Numbered from the stretch's first letter, positions 34,055 through 43,847 are shown. The stretch: 64,000 nucleotides of DNA from Rhizobium sp. CSW-27 (GCF_018760785.1 NZ_JAHHZO010000004.1:124001-188000); one strand, 5' to 3'. A program made the numbers and translations. The notes: generated by a model from the sequence alone, not told the origin.

Positions 34055-35191
34055 TTGACCGATACCGGCCAATTGCTGACCACCCCTCTCCATTCCCTTC
34101 ATCTGTCGCTCGGCGCCCGCATGGTGCCTTTTGCCGGCTATGACATGCCGGTGCAATATGCGGCGGGCGTGCTGAAGGAGCATCTCCACACCCGCACCAG
34201 GGCCGGCCTGTTCGACGTTTCCCATATGGGCCAGGTGATCGTGAAGGCCGATTCGGGCGCCTATGCCGATGCGGCCGCAGCGCTCGAAAAGCTGGTCCCG
34301 GTCGACATCCTCGGCCTGAAGGAAGGCCGCCAGCGTTACGGCTTCTTCACCGACGAAAACGGCGGCATCCTCGACGATCTGATGATTACCAATCGCGGTG
34401 ACCACCTGCTCGTCGTCGTCAACGCGGCCTGCAAGGCGGCAGACCTCGCCCATATGCAGGCGCATCTTGCCGGCTGTTCCGTCACGCTTCTCGATGACCG
34501 CGCCCTGATCGCGCTGCAGGGACCGGCGGCGGAAACCGTGCTCGCGACGCTCGCCCCCGAGGTCGCCGCCATGAAGTTCATGGACGTGCGCGATGTGGCG
34601 CTCGCCGGCGCGGCATGCATCGTCTCCCGATCCGGTTATTCCGGCGAAGACGGCTACGAAGTCTCCGTTCCGGCGGCCAAGGCCGAGAAACTGGCACGCG
34701 CACTGCTGGCGCACGAGGCTTGCGAAGCGATCGGGCTCGGCGCGCGCGATTCGCTGCGGCTCGAAGCCGGCCTCTGCCTCTACGGCAACGATATCGACAC
34801 GACGACCTCACCGATCGAGGCCTCGCTCGACTGGGCGATCCAGAAGGCCCGCAAGGCCGGCGGCGAGCGCGAAGGCGGGTTTCCGGGCGCGGACCGCATC
34901 CTGGGGCAACTCGCCAACGGCACCGAACGCCGCCGCGTCGGCCTGAAGCCGGAGGGCAAGGCACCGGTGCGTGCGCACGCCAAGCTTTTTGCCGATGCGG
35001 ATGGTGCAAAGGAAATCGGCGAAGTGACGTCCGGCACCTTTGGTCCGTCGGTCGAGGGTCCGGTTGCCATGGGTTATGTACCCACCGCCTTTGCCAGCGC
35101 CGGAACACAGGTGTTTGCGGAAGTGCGCGGCAAGTATCTGCCCGTCACGGTCGCCGCCCTGCCCTTCATCACGCCGACCTACAAGCGGTAA
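34055..35191 (+). CDS. gcvT: Aminomethyltransferase (glycine cleavage T protein)
   Basis: 378 residues: MVPFAGYDMPVQYAAGVLKEH at the N-terminus, FDVSHMGQ, the catalytic Asp region in GILDDLMIT, SRSGYSGEDGYEVS and RDSLRLEAGLCLYGNDID, with the C-terminal barrel VTSGTFGPSVEGPVAMGYVP. It takes the aminomethyl group from GcvH and makes methylene-THF and ammonia. The start is TTG 34055 with GGAGG 5 bases upstream; the open frame before it overlaps the riboswitch and is not coding. It heads gcvT-gcvH-gcvP, though a 149-base inverted repeat lies between it and gcvH. Confidence 0.94.
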   Translation: MTDTGQLLTTPLHSLHLSLGARMVPFAGYDMPVQYAAGVLKEHLHTRTRAGLFDVSHMGQVIVKADSGAYADAAAALEKLVPVDILGLKEGRQRYGFFTDENGGILDDLMITNRGDHLLVVVNAACKAADLAHMQAHLAGCSVTLLDDRALIALQGPAAETVLATLAPEVAAMKFMDVRDVALAGAACIVSRSGYSGEDGYEVSVPAAKAEKLARALLAHEACEAIGLGARDSLRLEAGLCLYGNDIDTTTSPIEASLDWAIQKARKAGGEREGGFPGADRILGQLANGTERRRVGLKPEGKAPVRAHAKLFADADGAKEIGEVTSGTFGPSVEGPVAMGYVPTAFASAGTQVFAEVRGKYLPVTVAALPFITPTYKR

Positions 35192-35219
35192 CCAAATGAT
35201 GGTCCTGCCAGCCCAAGTC

Positions 35220-35368
35220 CCCCTCTGGCCTGCCGGCCATCTCCCCCACAAGGGGGGAGATCAGCAGCCAGCAGCCTCTCGCCTTTCACCGGCGTTGATG
35301 AGTTGGGAAATGGGCGCGCCGATCCGCTCTCCCAACCTGTGGGGGAGATGGCCGGCAGGCCAGAGGGG
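35220..35368. repeat. Intergenic element with 31-bp perfect terminal inverted repeats
   Basis: Positions 35220-35250 and 35338-35368 are exact reverse complements over 31 bases (starting CCCCTCTGGCCTGCC and ending GGCAGGCCAGAGGGG). Inner hairpins occur, for example CTCCCCC / GGGGGAG at 35241-35259. The layout and sequence resemble dispersed palindromic mosaic elements (RIME type) of rhizobial genomes. It sits inside the gcvT-gcvH operon, so it is transcribed. Confidence 0.8.
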
Positions 35369-35428
35369 AGCGTGCTTGTTCCCTGCTTCAAACGAATTCC
35401 CAATTTCCTTCAGAGAGGACTCAAAGTC

Positions 35429-35791
35429 ATGCTGAAATTCACCGCTGAACACGAATGGCTGAAGCTCGAGGGCGATGTAGCGATCGTCGGTATTACCCAG
35501 CACGCCGCTGACCAGCTGGGTGATCTGGTGTTCGTCGAACTGCCGGAGGTCGGCGCCACCTTCGACAAGAACGGCGAAGCCGCCACCGTCGAAAGCGTCA
35601 AGGCGGCCTCCGACGTCTATTGTCCGCTGGCCGGCGAAATCGTTGAGATCAACGATGCAATCACCGCCGATCCGGCGCTCGTCAATTCCGATCCGCAGGG
35701 CAAGGGCTGGTTCTTCAAGCTGAAGCTAGCCAACGTCGCCGATGCCGACGAGCTGCTGGATGAAGCCGCCTACAAGGAGCTGATTGGCTGA
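35429..35791 (+). CDS. gcvH: Glycine cleavage system H protein
   Basis: 120 residues of lipoyl-domain fold: [39 protein letters not shown], and the lipoylation site Lys58 in [15 protein letters not shown], ending [10 protein letters not shown]. It shuttles the aminomethyl intermediate between GcvP, GcvT and Lpd. LipB and LipA, both in this window, would attach its lipoyl group. AGAGAGGAC precedes ATG 35429; the frame upstream runs through the inverted repeat. It overlaps the gcvP start by one base (TGATG). Confidence 0.96.
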   Translation: MLKFTAEHEWLKLEGDVAIVGITQHAADQLGDLVFVELPEVGATFDKNGEAATVESVKAASDVYCPLAGEIVEINDAITADPALVNSDPQGKGWFFKLKLANVADADELLDEAAYKELIG

Positions 35792-38655
35792 TGTCCGACA
35801 CCCGCGATTTCCATTTCACCGACTACCAGCCCTATGACTTTGCCAACCGGCGTCATATCGGCCCCTCGCCCTCCGAAATGGCGGAGATGCTGAAGGTGAT
35901 CGGCTACCGCTCGCTCGATGCCCTCATCGATGCGACCGTTCCCGCCTCCATTCGCCAGCGCGAGCCGCTCGCCTGGGGTGCGGCGCTCACCGAACGGGAG
36001 GCGCTCGACCGCCTGCGCGAAACGGCCAACAAGAACCAGCCGCTCACCTCGCTGATCGGCCAGGGCTATTACGGCACCATCACGCCGCCGGTCATCCAGC
36101 GCAACATCCTGGAAAATCCGGCCTGGTATACGGCCTACACGCCCTACCAACCGGAAATTTCCCAAGGCCGCCTGGAAGCGCTCCTGAACTTCCAGACGAT
36201 GATCTGCGACCTGACCGGTCTCGACGTCGCCAATGCCTCGCTGCTCGATGAGGCAACCGCTGCCGCCGAAGCCATGGCGCTCTGCCAGCGCCAGGCAAAG
36301 TCCAAGGCGACCGCCTTCTTCGTCGACGCCGCCTGCCACCCGCAGACGATCGCGCTGATCGAAACCCGCGCCGCCCCGCTCGGCTGGTCGGTCGTTGTCG
36401 GCAATCCGTTCACCGATCTGGACCCGGTCGATGTCTTCGGCGCCATCTTCCAGTATCCCGGCACGCATGGCCAGGCGCATGATTTTTCCGGCCTGATCGC
36501 CCGCCTGCACCAGACCGGCGCGGTGGCTGCCGTCGCCGCCGACCTTCTGGCGCTGACGCTTCTGAAGTCGCCCGGCGAAATGGGTGCCGATATTGCCATC
36601 GGCTCTTCCCAACGTTTCGGCGTGCCCATGGGTTACGGCGGTCCGCATGCGGCCTTCATGGCGGTCAAGGATGCGCACAAACGCTCGATGCCCGGGCGTC
36701 TCGTCGGCGTCTCGGTCGATGCGCGCGGCAACCGCGCCTATCGCCTCAGCCTGCAGACCCGCGAACAGCATATCCGCCGCGAAAAGGCGACCTCGAACAT
36801 CTGCACAGCGCAGGTTCTGCTCGCCGTCATGGCTTCCATGTACGGTGTCTTCCACGGACCGGAGGGCCTGAAGGCGATTGCCCAGCAGGTGCACAAGAAG
36901 GCCGTGCTGATGGCCAAGGGCCTGGAAAAGCTCGGTTACACGGTGGAGCCGGAAACCTTCTTCGACACGATCACCGTCGAGGTCGGCCACATGCAGGGCC
37001 TCATCCTGCGCGCCGCCGTTGCCGAAGGTGTGAACCTGCGCAAGGTGGGCACAACGAAGATCGGCATGTCGCTGGATGAACGCACACGGCCGGTGACGCT
37101 CGAAGCCGTCTGGCGCGCCTTCGGCGGCAATTTCAAGGTCTCGGATTTCGCGGCAGATTATCGCCTGCCGAAGGATCTGCTGCGAACGTCCGCCTATATG
37201 ACGCATCCGATCTTCCACATGAACCGCGCGGAAAGCGAGATGACCCGCTATATCCGCCGGCTGTCGGACCGCGATCTGGCGCTAGACCGGGCGATGATCC
37301 CGCTTGGCTCCTGCACCATGAAGCTCAATGCCACCGCGGAAATGCTGCCGATCACCTGGCCGGAATTTTCCGACATGCATCCCTTTGCCCCGGCCGAACA
37401 GGCTGCAGGCTACAGGGAGATGATCGAGGATCTGTCGGCCAAACTCTGCCAGATCACCGGTTATGATGCCTTCTCCATGCAGCCGAACTCCGGCGCGCAA
37501 GGGGAATATGCGGGGCTTCTGACCATCCGCAACTACCACATCGCGCGTGGCGACACGCACCGCGATGTCTGCCTCATCCCCACCTCCGCGCATGGCACCA
37601 ACCCGGCCTCTGCCCAGATGGTCGGCATGAAAGTCGTACCGGTGAAGGCGAAGGAAAACGGCGACGTCGATCTCGACGATTTCCGCGCCAAGGCGGAACA
37701 GTATTCGGCCAACCTTGCCGCCTGCATGGTGACCTACCCGTCCACGCATGGTGTGTTCGAAGAAACCGTCAGCGAGATCTGCGCCATCACCCATCAGCAT
37801 GGTGGCCAGGTTTATCTCGACGGTGCGAACATGAACGCCATGGTGGGCCTGTCGCGTCCGGGCGATATCGGCTCCGACGTATCCCACCTCAACCTGCACA
37901 AGACCTTCTGCATTCCGCATGGCGGCGGCGGCCCCGGCATGGGACCGATCGGCGTCAAGGCGCATCTCGCCCCTTACCTGCCCGGTCATCCGGAATGCGA
38001 TGGACGTGAGGGTGCGGTTTCGGCCGCCCCGTTCGGATCGCCGTCGATCCTGCCGATCTCGTGGTCCTACTGCCTGATGATGGGTGGCGAAGGCCTGACC
38101 CAGGCAACGAAGGTTGCGATCCTCAACGCCAACTACATCGCCGCCCGCCTCGCAGGCAGCTATGACGTGCTCTACAAGTCCGCAGCCGGACGCGTGGCGC
38201 ATGAGTGCATCATCGACACCCGCCCGCTGGCGGCGTCGGCCGGCGTCACGGTGGATGATGTCGCCAAGCGCCTGATCGACTGCGGTTTCCACGCCCCGAC
38301 CATGAGCTGGCCGGTCGCCGGCACGCTGATGATCGAGCCGACCGAATCGGAAACCAAGGCCGAGATCGACCGCTTCTGCGATGCCATGCTTGCGATCCGC
38401 GAGGAAGCGCGCCAGATCGAGGAGGGCAAGATGGACCGGGAGAACAACCCGCTCAAGAACGCCCCGCACACGGTCGAGGATCTCGTCGGGGAATGGACGC
38501 GGCCCTACAGCCGAGAACAGGCCTGCTTCCCGCCGGGCTCCTTCCGTGTCGATAAATACTGGTCTCCCGTCAACCGCATCGATAATGTCTATGGCGACCG
38601 CAACCTCGTCTGCACCTGCCCGCCGATGGAGGATTATGCGCAGGCGGCAGAATAA
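35791..38655 (+). CDS. gcvP: Glycine dehydrogenase (decarboxylating), P protein
   Basis: 954 residues, the single-chain form of the P protein. The N-terminal half has [29 protein letters not shown] and [20 protein letters not shown]. The C-terminal half holds the PLP site: [20 protein letters not shown] with the Schiff-base Lys, [11 protein letters not shown] and [14 protein letters not shown]. It decarboxylates glycine and loads GcvH. Length and motif order are complete. It is coupled to gcvH by the overlapping TGATG, and a strong hairpin follows its stop. Confidence 0.97.
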   Translation: MSDTRDFHFTDYQPYDFANRRHIGPSPSEMAEMLKVIGYRSLDALIDATVPASIRQREPLAWGAALTEREALDRLRETANKNQPLTSLIGQGYYGTITPPVIQRNILENPAWYTAYTPYQPEISQGRLEALLNFQTMICDLTGLDVANASLLDEATAAAEAMALCQRQAKSKATAFFVDAACHPQTIALIETRAAPLGWSVVVGNPFTDLDPVDVFGAIFQYPGTHGQAHDFSGLIARLHQTGAVAAVAADLLALTLLKSPGEMGADIAIGSSQRFGVPMGYGGPHAAFMAVKDAHKRSMPGRLVGVSVDARGNRAYRLSLQTREQHIRREKATSNICTAQVLLAVMASMYGVFHGPEGLKAIAQQVHKKAVLMAKGLEKLGYTVEPETFFDTITVEVGHMQGLILRAAVAEGVNLRKVGTTKIGMSLDERTRPVTLEAVWRAFGGNFKVSDFAADYRLPKDLLRTSAYMTHPIFHMNRAESEMTRYIRRLSDRDLALDRAMIPLGSCTMKLNATAEMLPITWPEFSDMHPFAPAEQAAGYREMIEDLSAKLCQITGYDAFSMQPNSGAQGEYAGLLTIRNYHIARGDTHRDVCLIPTSAHGTNPASAQMVGMKVVPVKAKENGDVDLDDFRAKAEQYSANLAACMVTYPSTHGVFEETVSEICAITHQHGGQVYLDGANMNAMVGLSRPGDIGSDVSHLNLHKTFCIPHGGGGPGMGPIGVKAHLAPYLPGHPECDGREGAVSAAPFGSPSILPISWSYCLMMGGEGLTQATKVAILNANYIAARLAGSYDVLYKSAAGRVAHECIIDTRPLAASAGVTVDDVAKRLIDCGFHAPTMSWPVAGTLMIEPTESETKAEIDRFCDAMLAIREEARQIEEGKMDRENNPLKNAPHTVEDLVGEWTRPYSREQACFPPGSFRVDKYWSPVNRIDNVYGDRNLVCTCPPMEDYAQAAE

Positions 38656-38687
38656 TCTTCGAACTGCCGGCATGACCGCCCCGCACC

Positions 38688-38716
38688 GCTCTCCCTGCCC
38701 GGCAGGGGGAGCGTTT
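38688..38716 (+). terminator. Terminator of the gcvTHP operon
   Basis: GCTCTCCCTGCC and GGCAGGGGGAGC form a stem with one mismatch, followed by GTTTTC. It lies 33 bases after the gcvP stop and ends the glycine cleavage operon. Confidence 0.8.
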
Positions 38717-38941
38717 TCATGTCAGGAACCAATATCGGGCGCCGCAGGCGCCGGCGGGATGAGGGGCACCGGCGAGGGCGTGCCGCCGCCGGACAGGAGA
38801 CTGCCGGAAGGCGGGATTCAACAACTGTGTCATGGCCGCGCTTTACCCTTCGTCAAGCCTGCTGCTGCAGACAGCAAGACAGGCCTGTGCATGCCGCTAT
38901 ACTCCCATCCCAGGCATATTTGCCCGGAGAGGTGGGGAAGG

Positions 38942-39277
38942 ATGACATTGAGCGCTGTGAGCAATACCGCATTGTCGGGCATGCAGGCACAGCTTAAGCG
39001 GCTTTCCGCCACGGCAAACAATATCGCCAATGCCGATACCCCCGGCTATTCCCGCCTCTCCACCCAGTTTTCCGCCGAAGGTGCCGGGCAGGCCGCCAAC
39101 GCACCGGTCGGCGGCGTGGCCGCGCATGTGACGCAGTCGACGACAGCTCCGGATGCCGCACCGGTGCAGGACATGCTGGCGCTGGTGGAGGCCCCCATCG
39201 CCTTCAAGGCCAATGCAACCGTCTTCGAAACGGGGGCCGACCTGTGGCAGGTGCTGGGCACCATCCGGCGAGACTGA
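38942..39277 (+). CDS. Orphan flagellar basal-body rod-like protein
   Basis: 111 residues. The N-terminus SAVSNTALSGMQAQLKRLSA followed by TANNIANADTPGYSR is the Flg_bb_rod (PF00460) motif of FlgB/FlgC/FlgG-type axial proteins, and the C-terminus FKANATVFETGADLWQVLGT resembles their terminal coiled-coil helix. Rod proteins FlgB/FlgC are slightly longer (130-140) and usually encoded in the flagellar cluster, which is absent here. So this is a stand-alone short member, exported like other axial proteins or used for another purpose. GGGGAAGG precedes ATG 38942. Confidence 0.72.
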   Translation: MTLSAVSNTALSGMQAQLKRLSATANNIANADTPGYSRLSTQFSAEGAGQAANAPVGGVAAHVTQSTTAPDAAPVQDMLALVEAPIAFKANATVFETGADLWQVLGTIRRD

Positions 39278-39374
39278 TCACAGCGAGCCGACCGCCGCGT
39301 TGCGGTCGCCTTGCCCGGAAAGACGCGCGCGGCGCACGCTGAGATGAAGGATGCGGGGGAGCACTCCTCGAACG

Positions 39375-39719
39375 CTATTCGAGCGTATAGGTACCCACTT
39401 CACAGACATTGAGCTTGTCGCTGACATTCTCATATCCCTGCTGATAGTCGGGCGCTTCGAACTCGACGAGGATCGTATAGAGGCAGGTCTTTCCATCGGT
39501 CGGCACGACGAGTGTGCGCGATTTTCCGGCCGCCAGACCGCGCTTCTTCAACAGCTCCACCTTCTGCCCCTTGCCCTCGGTCGGGCGCACGGTGAAACGA
39601 ATGATCATTCCCTCCGTCTTGTTCTCCAGCACAAGTTCCTCATCGGCCTTGGCAACGAGAGGCAACAGCGAAAGGCTCGCCCCCATCAGGGTCGAGAGCA
39701 AAAAGGCGGCAGCGCGCAT
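39375..39719 (-). CDS. Hypothetical secreted protein
   Basis: 114 residues with a signal peptide (MRAAAFLLSTLMGASLSLLP, cleavage after VAKA). The mature part is beta-rich (ELVLENKTEGMIIRFTVRP, KSRTLVVPTDGKTCLYTI) and has two Cys (CLYT and NVCEV) that could form a disulfide. No known domain is recognised. The start ATG 39719 has GGAG nine bases upstream; an ATG at 39728 is possible. It converges with the flagellar-rod-like gene. Confidence 0.6.
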   Translation of the reverse strand: MRAAAFLLSTLMGASLSLLPLVAKADEELVLENKTEGMIIRFTVRPTEGKGQKVELLKKRGLAAGKSRTLVVPTDGKTCLYTILVEFEAPDYQQGYENVSDKLNVCEVGTYTLE

Positions 39720-39857
39720 TGAGGTCATCTCCGATCGAACGAGGCAGGAGCCTTGCATGAGCGAAATGCAGGTCGCAAGCGGCCGCTATACGGCTGGGAT
39801 TTTACGTCGGAAGTCTGGGACGGGATGGCGGGGTGAATGTCGCGACCGCGCCCGGCG

Positions 39858-39955
39858 CTGGCTTCACGCTCGGGGCGTTCGACGATGAATTCGGCCGGCG
39901 TGCTGTTGACGCCTTCCGTCAGCCTTGGTCTTCCGACTTCAGCAGCTCACCTCGG
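39858..39955 (-). pseudogene. Decayed fragment of a ferredoxin-NADP reductase C-terminus
   Basis: Read on the minus strand, this stretch encodes LTEGVNSTPAEFIVER, close to the Fpr C-terminus LTEGANNKPAEFVIER at 40.7 kb. Before it, in another frame, comes GELLKSEDQG, comparable to KELLEKAG of Fpr, so a frameshift separates the parts. Nothing else of the gene remains. It is about 800 bases from the intact fpr, upstream of lysE, and likely results from an old local duplication with lysE inserted or kept between. Confidence 0.7.
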
Positions 39956-40015
39956 CAGCTGACGCAAAGCTCATTCTTGCGCTATAAGTTGCCAAACCTA
40001 TCAACCTCTCTGAGT

Positions 40016-40636
40016 ATGCCAATGGACTCGTGGTCGGTCGCCATTTTCGCCGGAGCTCTGCTCCTCAATGCAGGCACTCCCGGCCCGAGCATCGCCGCAC
40101 TCGTTTCCCGAGTGATGACCAGTGGCTGGCGCGACGTCATCCCTTTCGTTGCCGCCATGTGGATCGGTGAAGTCGTCTGGCTCTCCATGGCAATGGCCGG
40201 GTTAACCGCTGTGGCGCAGACTTTCCAGCTGGGTTTCCACATCCTGAAATGGCTTGGCGTGGCCTATCTCTGCTGGCTGGCGTTCAAGATGTGGCAAAAG
40301 CCGGCAGACGCGAGCGGTGATGATCTTCCCCACCGCACCTCGCCCTGGTCAATGTTCGGTGCAGGCATGGCGCTCACGCTGGGCAATCCGAAGATTGCCG
40401 TCTTCTACCTCGCCCTTCTTCCATCCCTGATCGACCTGTCGACCACGGGTCTGCGGGAATGGGCCGTCCTTGCCATGGTCACGCTCGTGACACTGGCAGC
40501 GATTGACCTCGCCTGGATCTTCCTCGCCCACAAGGCGCGGCTTCTGTTGCGGACCCCTCGGGCCATACGGCTCACCAACCGGTTCGGAGCCATCGCCCTT
40601 GGCGGGGCCGCTGCCGCAATCGCCACCCGCAACTGA
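40016..40636 (+). CDS. LysE-family amino acid exporter
   Basis: 206 residues with six membrane segments of the LysE/RhtB family: FAGALLLNAGTPGPSIAALV (the conserved N-terminal PGP motif), GVAYLCWLAFKMW, and AGMALTLGNPKIAVFYLALLP. Members export amino acids or related compounds; the substrate is unknown. The longer open frame upstream overlaps the fpr remnant and is not convincing, so ATG 40016 is preferred; ATG 40022 is an alternative. CTCTGAG is a weak ribosome site. Confidence 0.82.
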   Translation: MPMDSWSVAIFAGALLLNAGTPGPSIAALVSRVMTSGWRDVIPFVAAMWIGEVVWLSMAMAGLTAVAQTFQLGFHILKWLGVAYLCWLAFKMWQKPADASGDDLPHRTSPWSMFGAGMALTLGNPKIAVFYLALLPSLIDLSTTGLREWAVLAMVTLVTLAAIDLAWIFLAHKARLLLRTPRAIRLTNRFGAIALGGAAAAIATRN

Positions 40637-40700
40637 TCATCTGAGGATCAGGAACACATGGGCAAGACCTGGCGGACCTCTGCAGCCCGCCGGACCTATT

Positions 40701-41525
40701 TTATCCCACGAAAGCCCGCTCAATAACGAATTCGGCCGGCTTGTTGTTGGCGCCTTCGGTGAGACCTGCCTTTTCCAGCAATTCCTTGGTGTCCTTCAGC
40801 ATAGCCGAGGAGCCGCAGATCATGCCGCGATCGATGGCCGGGTCGAGCGGCGGCACGCCGAGATCGGTGTAGAGCTTGCCGCTTTCCATCAGGTCGGTGA
40901 TGCGGCCCTGGAAGGGATAGTCCTCACGCGTCACGGTCGGATAATGCTTCAGCTTATCGCCGACGATCTCGGCCAGGAATTCGTGGTTGCGGATCTCTTC
41001 CATCAGGTCGAAGCCGTATTTCAGCTCCGCCACCTCGCGGCAGGTATGGGTGAGGATCACTTCCTCGAATTTTTCGTAAGTTTCCGGGTCGCGGATCAGG
41101 CTGGCAAAGGGGGCAATGCCGGTGCCAGTGGAGAACATGTAGAGCCGCTTGCCCGGCGTCAGTGCATCCAGCACCAGCGTGCCCGTCGGCTTCTTGCGCA
41201 TCAGAACCGTGTCGCCCGGCTTGATCTTCTGCAGGTGCGAGGTCAGCGGACCATCCGGCACCTTGATCGAGAAGAATTCGAGTTCCTCGTCCCAAGAAGG
41301 GCTTGCAATCGAATAGGCACGGTAGATCGGCTTCTCGCCGACCATCAGGCCGATCATCGCAAATTCGCCGGAGCGGAAACGGTAACCGGCCGGGCGCGTC
41401 ATGCGAAAACGGAACAGACGATCGGTGTAATGCTCAACCGAAAGAACGGTCTCGGCATAGACGCCGTCCGGAATGGCTGCAGGCGCCTTCGGGGCAAAAT
41501 CTTCGGTCTTGGCGGAAACGTTCAT
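40701..41525 (-). CDS. fpr: Ferredoxin/flavodoxin-NADP+ reductase
   Basis: 274 residues. FAD binding is by YRAYSIASPSWDEELEFFSI and the NADP domain has FSTGTGIAPFASLI and MICGSSAMLKD; the C-terminus is AFVG, as in bacterial subclass I Fpr proteins. It exchanges electrons between NADPH and ferredoxin/flavodoxin. It lies 130 bases downstream of DUF934 on the same strand as cysI, so it could feed electrons to sulfite reduction. ATG 41525 gives MNVSAKTEDF. A decayed copy of its C-terminus occurs at 39.9 kb. Confidence 0.92.
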   Translation of the reverse strand: MNVSAKTEDFAPKAPAAIPDGVYAETVLSVEHYTDRLFRFRMTRPAGYRFRSGEFAMIGLMVGEKPIYRAYSIASPSWDEELEFFSIKVPDGPLTSHLQKIKPGDTVLMRKKPTGTLVLDALTPGKRLYMFSTGTGIAPFASLIRDPETYEKFEEVILTHTCREVAELKYGFDLMEEIRNHEFLAEIVGDKLKHYPTVTREDYPFQGRITDLMESGKLYTDLGVPPLDPAIDRGMICGSSAMLKDTKELLEKAGLTEGANNKPAEFVIERAFVG

Positions 41526-41655
41526 GCCGGTCGTCTCGTCTCGTTCGGTGTGGTTGCGTCCGCGAAATATACCATGCGCACGCACATTTGAAGGCATCCG
41601 CGTTCATATGCCGCGGATGCGCTGGAAAAATATGCTTTTCGTACTCAGCTTTTCA

Positions 41656-42159
41656 TCAGGCCGACCGGCGGCGCCAGCTATAGGCCTCGCCCGCCGCTGC
41701 CGTGCGGGCCGTCGGCTGGTAGTGCACGGAAATGCCGGGCAGCCGGTTTTCCGAAAGCCGCTTCAGTGCCGTGGCATTGGTTACGGCGAAGCTGTCGAAA
41801 CCGCAGCGCAGCATCAGCGGCACCTGGTCGATCAGAACGTCGCCGACAGCGCGCAGCTCGTTCTTGTAGCTTAGCCGGTCGCGCAGGAGCGAAGCATGGC
41901 TGAAACCACGGCCATCGTTGAAGGCTGGGAACTCGACAGCCACCAGTTCCAGGCGGTAAAGATAAGGCTCCAGCCGACGGACATCGTCAGCCGGTTTGAC
42001 CACAACGCCGAAGCCCACTTCGTTGCTGGTATCGGCAAGCTCGATCAGTTGATCGATGGAGAGCAGCGGGCGTTCCTCGCCTTCGGCCTTCTTCTCATCC
42101 GTCTCGATCACCCAAGGGTCGTTCTCGACGAAACCGGTTTCTTTCCAGATGCGTGTCAT
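41656..42159 (-). CDS. DUF934 protein of sulfite reduction
   Basis: 167 residues of DUF934: PLLSIDQLIELAD, VVVKPADDVRRLEPYL, LELVAVEFPAFNDGRGFSHA and DVLIDQVPLMLRCGFDSF. It is almost always found beside siroheme sulfite reductase in proteobacteria, and is thought to aid the reductase, though its biochemical role is unknown. The start is 17 bases after the cysI stop. Confidence 0.88.
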   Translation of the reverse strand: MTRIWKETGFVENDPWVIETDEKKAEGEERPLLSIDQLIELADTSNEVGFGVVVKPADDVRRLEPYLYRLELVAVEFPAFNDGRGFSHASLLRDRLSYKNELRAVGDVLIDQVPLMLRCGFDSFAVTNATALKRLSENRLPGISVHYQPTARTAAAGEAYSWRRRSA

Positions 42160-42176
42160 GTCTTTATCCCCTGCCC

Positions 42177-43847
42177 TCAGGCTGCCTTTGCCGCTTCGCC
42201 GTAGAGCGCATCCTTGAACGGCTGCGGCCCGACACGGCGATAGGCATCCAGGAAGGTTTCCTCCTTCGACAGGCGAAGACCGAGGTAGGTATCGACCACC
42301 TTCTCGACAGCATCCGTCACCTTGTCCGGCTCGAAACCGCGGCCGATGATTTCGCCGATCGAGGTGTTTTCATCCGCCGAACCGCCGAGCGTGATCTGGT
42401 AGAGCTCGGCACCCTTCTTTTCGACGCCGAGCAGGCCGATATGGCCGACATGGTGATGGCCGCAGGCATTGATACAGCCGGAGATCTTGATCTTCAGCTC
42501 GCCGATCTCCGCCTGGCGTGCGGCAGAGCCGAAGCGCGAGGAGATCGCCTGTGCCACCGGGATCGAGCGCGCATTGGCGAGCGCGCAATAGTCCAAGCCG
42601 GGACAGGCAATGATATCGGTAATCAAGCCAGCATTGGCGGTTGCAAGCCTCTGCGCGACGAGCGCGCGGTAGACCGGCTCCAGGTCGGCCAGCGCCACAT
42701 GCGGCAGGATGACGTTCTGCTCATGGCTGATACGGATCTCGTCGAAGGCATACTCTTCGGCGATATCGGCAATCGCTTCCATCTGCACGTCGGTCGCATC
42801 GCCCGGAATACCGCCGATCGGCTTCAGCGAAATCGTCACCATGCCATAGTCCGGATGCTTGTGCGGCTGGACATTCTGCTCCACCCAACGGGCAAATCCC
42901 TCGTCCGCCTTCTTCCAGCCGGCGAGCTGCGCCCAGCCTTCCGGCCGTTCGGCAAGCGCCGGCGGTGCGAAATAAGCCGTGATCGCCTGAATGTCGGCAT
43001 CCGGCAGCTTCAGTTCGGTGCCCTGCAGGTGGGCGAACTCTTCCTCCACCTGACGAGCCAGCTCTTCCGTGCCTGTTTCATGCACGAGGATCTTGATGCG
43101 TGCCTTGTATTTGTTGTCGCGCCGGCCATGCAGGTTGTACACGCGCATGATGGCGGTCGTGTAGGAGAGCAGATCCTCCTCCGGCAGGAAGTCGCGGATC
43201 TTCTTCGCCACCATCGGCGTGCGACCCTGGCCACCACCGACATAAACGGCAAAACCGATCTCACCTTCCTCGTTCTTTTTCAGATGCAGGCCGATGTCAT
43301 GCACCTGGATCGCGGCGCGGTCGCGCTCGGCACCCGTCACGGCGATCTTGAACTTGCGCGGCAGGAAGGAGAATTCCGGATGCACGGAGGACCACTGGCG
43401 CAGGATTTCCGCGTAGGGGCGCGGGTCGGCCACTTCATCGGCGGCCGCACCGGCAAAGTGGTCGGCCGTGACGTTACGAATACAGTTGCCGGAGGTCTGC
43501 AGCGCATGCATCTCGACGGATGCAAGTTCCGCCAGGATGTCCGGCGTGTCCGACAGTTTCGGCCAGTTGTACTGGATGTTCTGGCGCGTGGTGAAATGGC
43601 CGTAACCACGGTCATATTTGCGGGCGATATGGGCCAGCATGCGCATCTGCCTGGAGTTCAGCGTGCCATAGGGAATGGCAACCCGCAGCATATAGGCATG
43701 CAGCTGAAGATAAACGCCGTTCATCAGGCGCAGCGGCTTGAAGGCATCCTCGGCCAGTTCGCCGGACAGGCGACGTGCCACCTGGTCGCGAAACTGTTCC
43801 ACGCGGGCGGACACGAAGGCGTGGTCGAACTCGTCGTAGCGGTACAT
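42177..43847 (-). CDS. cysI: Siroheme-dependent sulfite/nitrite reductase
   Basis: 556 residues: two ferredoxin-like half domains, each preceded by siroheme contacts, RQNIQYNWPKLSD and TGNCIRNVTADHFAG-like text, and the 4Fe-4S/siroheme ligands in CPGLDYCALANARS and GCINACGHHHVGHIG. It reduces sulfite to sulfide with six electrons in assimilation. The partner genes cysG and cysH often present beside it are missing here. It starts 8 bases after DUF2849 and is followed by DUF934 and fpr, which suggests a ferredoxin- or NADPH-fed system. ATG 43847 is supported by AGGAA upstream. Confidence 0.93.
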   Translation of the reverse strand: MYRYDEFDHAFVSARVEQFRDQVARRLSGELAEDAFKPLRLMNGVYLQLHAYMLRVAIPYGTLNSRQMRMLAHIARKYDRGYGHFTTRQNIQYNWPKLSDTPDILAELASVEMHALQTSGNCIRNVTADHFAGAAADEVADPRPYAEILRQWSSVHPEFSFLPRKFKIAVTGAERDRAAIQVHDIGLHLKKNEEGEIGFAVYVGGGQGRTPMVAKKIRDFLPEEDLLSYTTAIMRVYNLHGRRDNKYKARIKILVHETGTEELARQVEEEFAHLQGTELKLPDADIQAITAYFAPPALAERPEGWAQLAGWKKADEGFARWVEQNVQPHKHPDYGMVTISLKPIGGIPGDATDVQMEAIADIAEEYAFDEIRISHEQNVILPHVALADLEPVYRALVAQRLATANAGLITDIIACPGLDYCALANARSIPVAQAISSRFGSAARQAEIGELKIKISGCINACGHHHVGHIGLLGVEKKGAELYQITLGGSADENTSIGEIIGRGFEPDKVTDAVEKVVDTYLGLRLSKEETFLDAYRRVGPQPFKDALYGEAAKAA

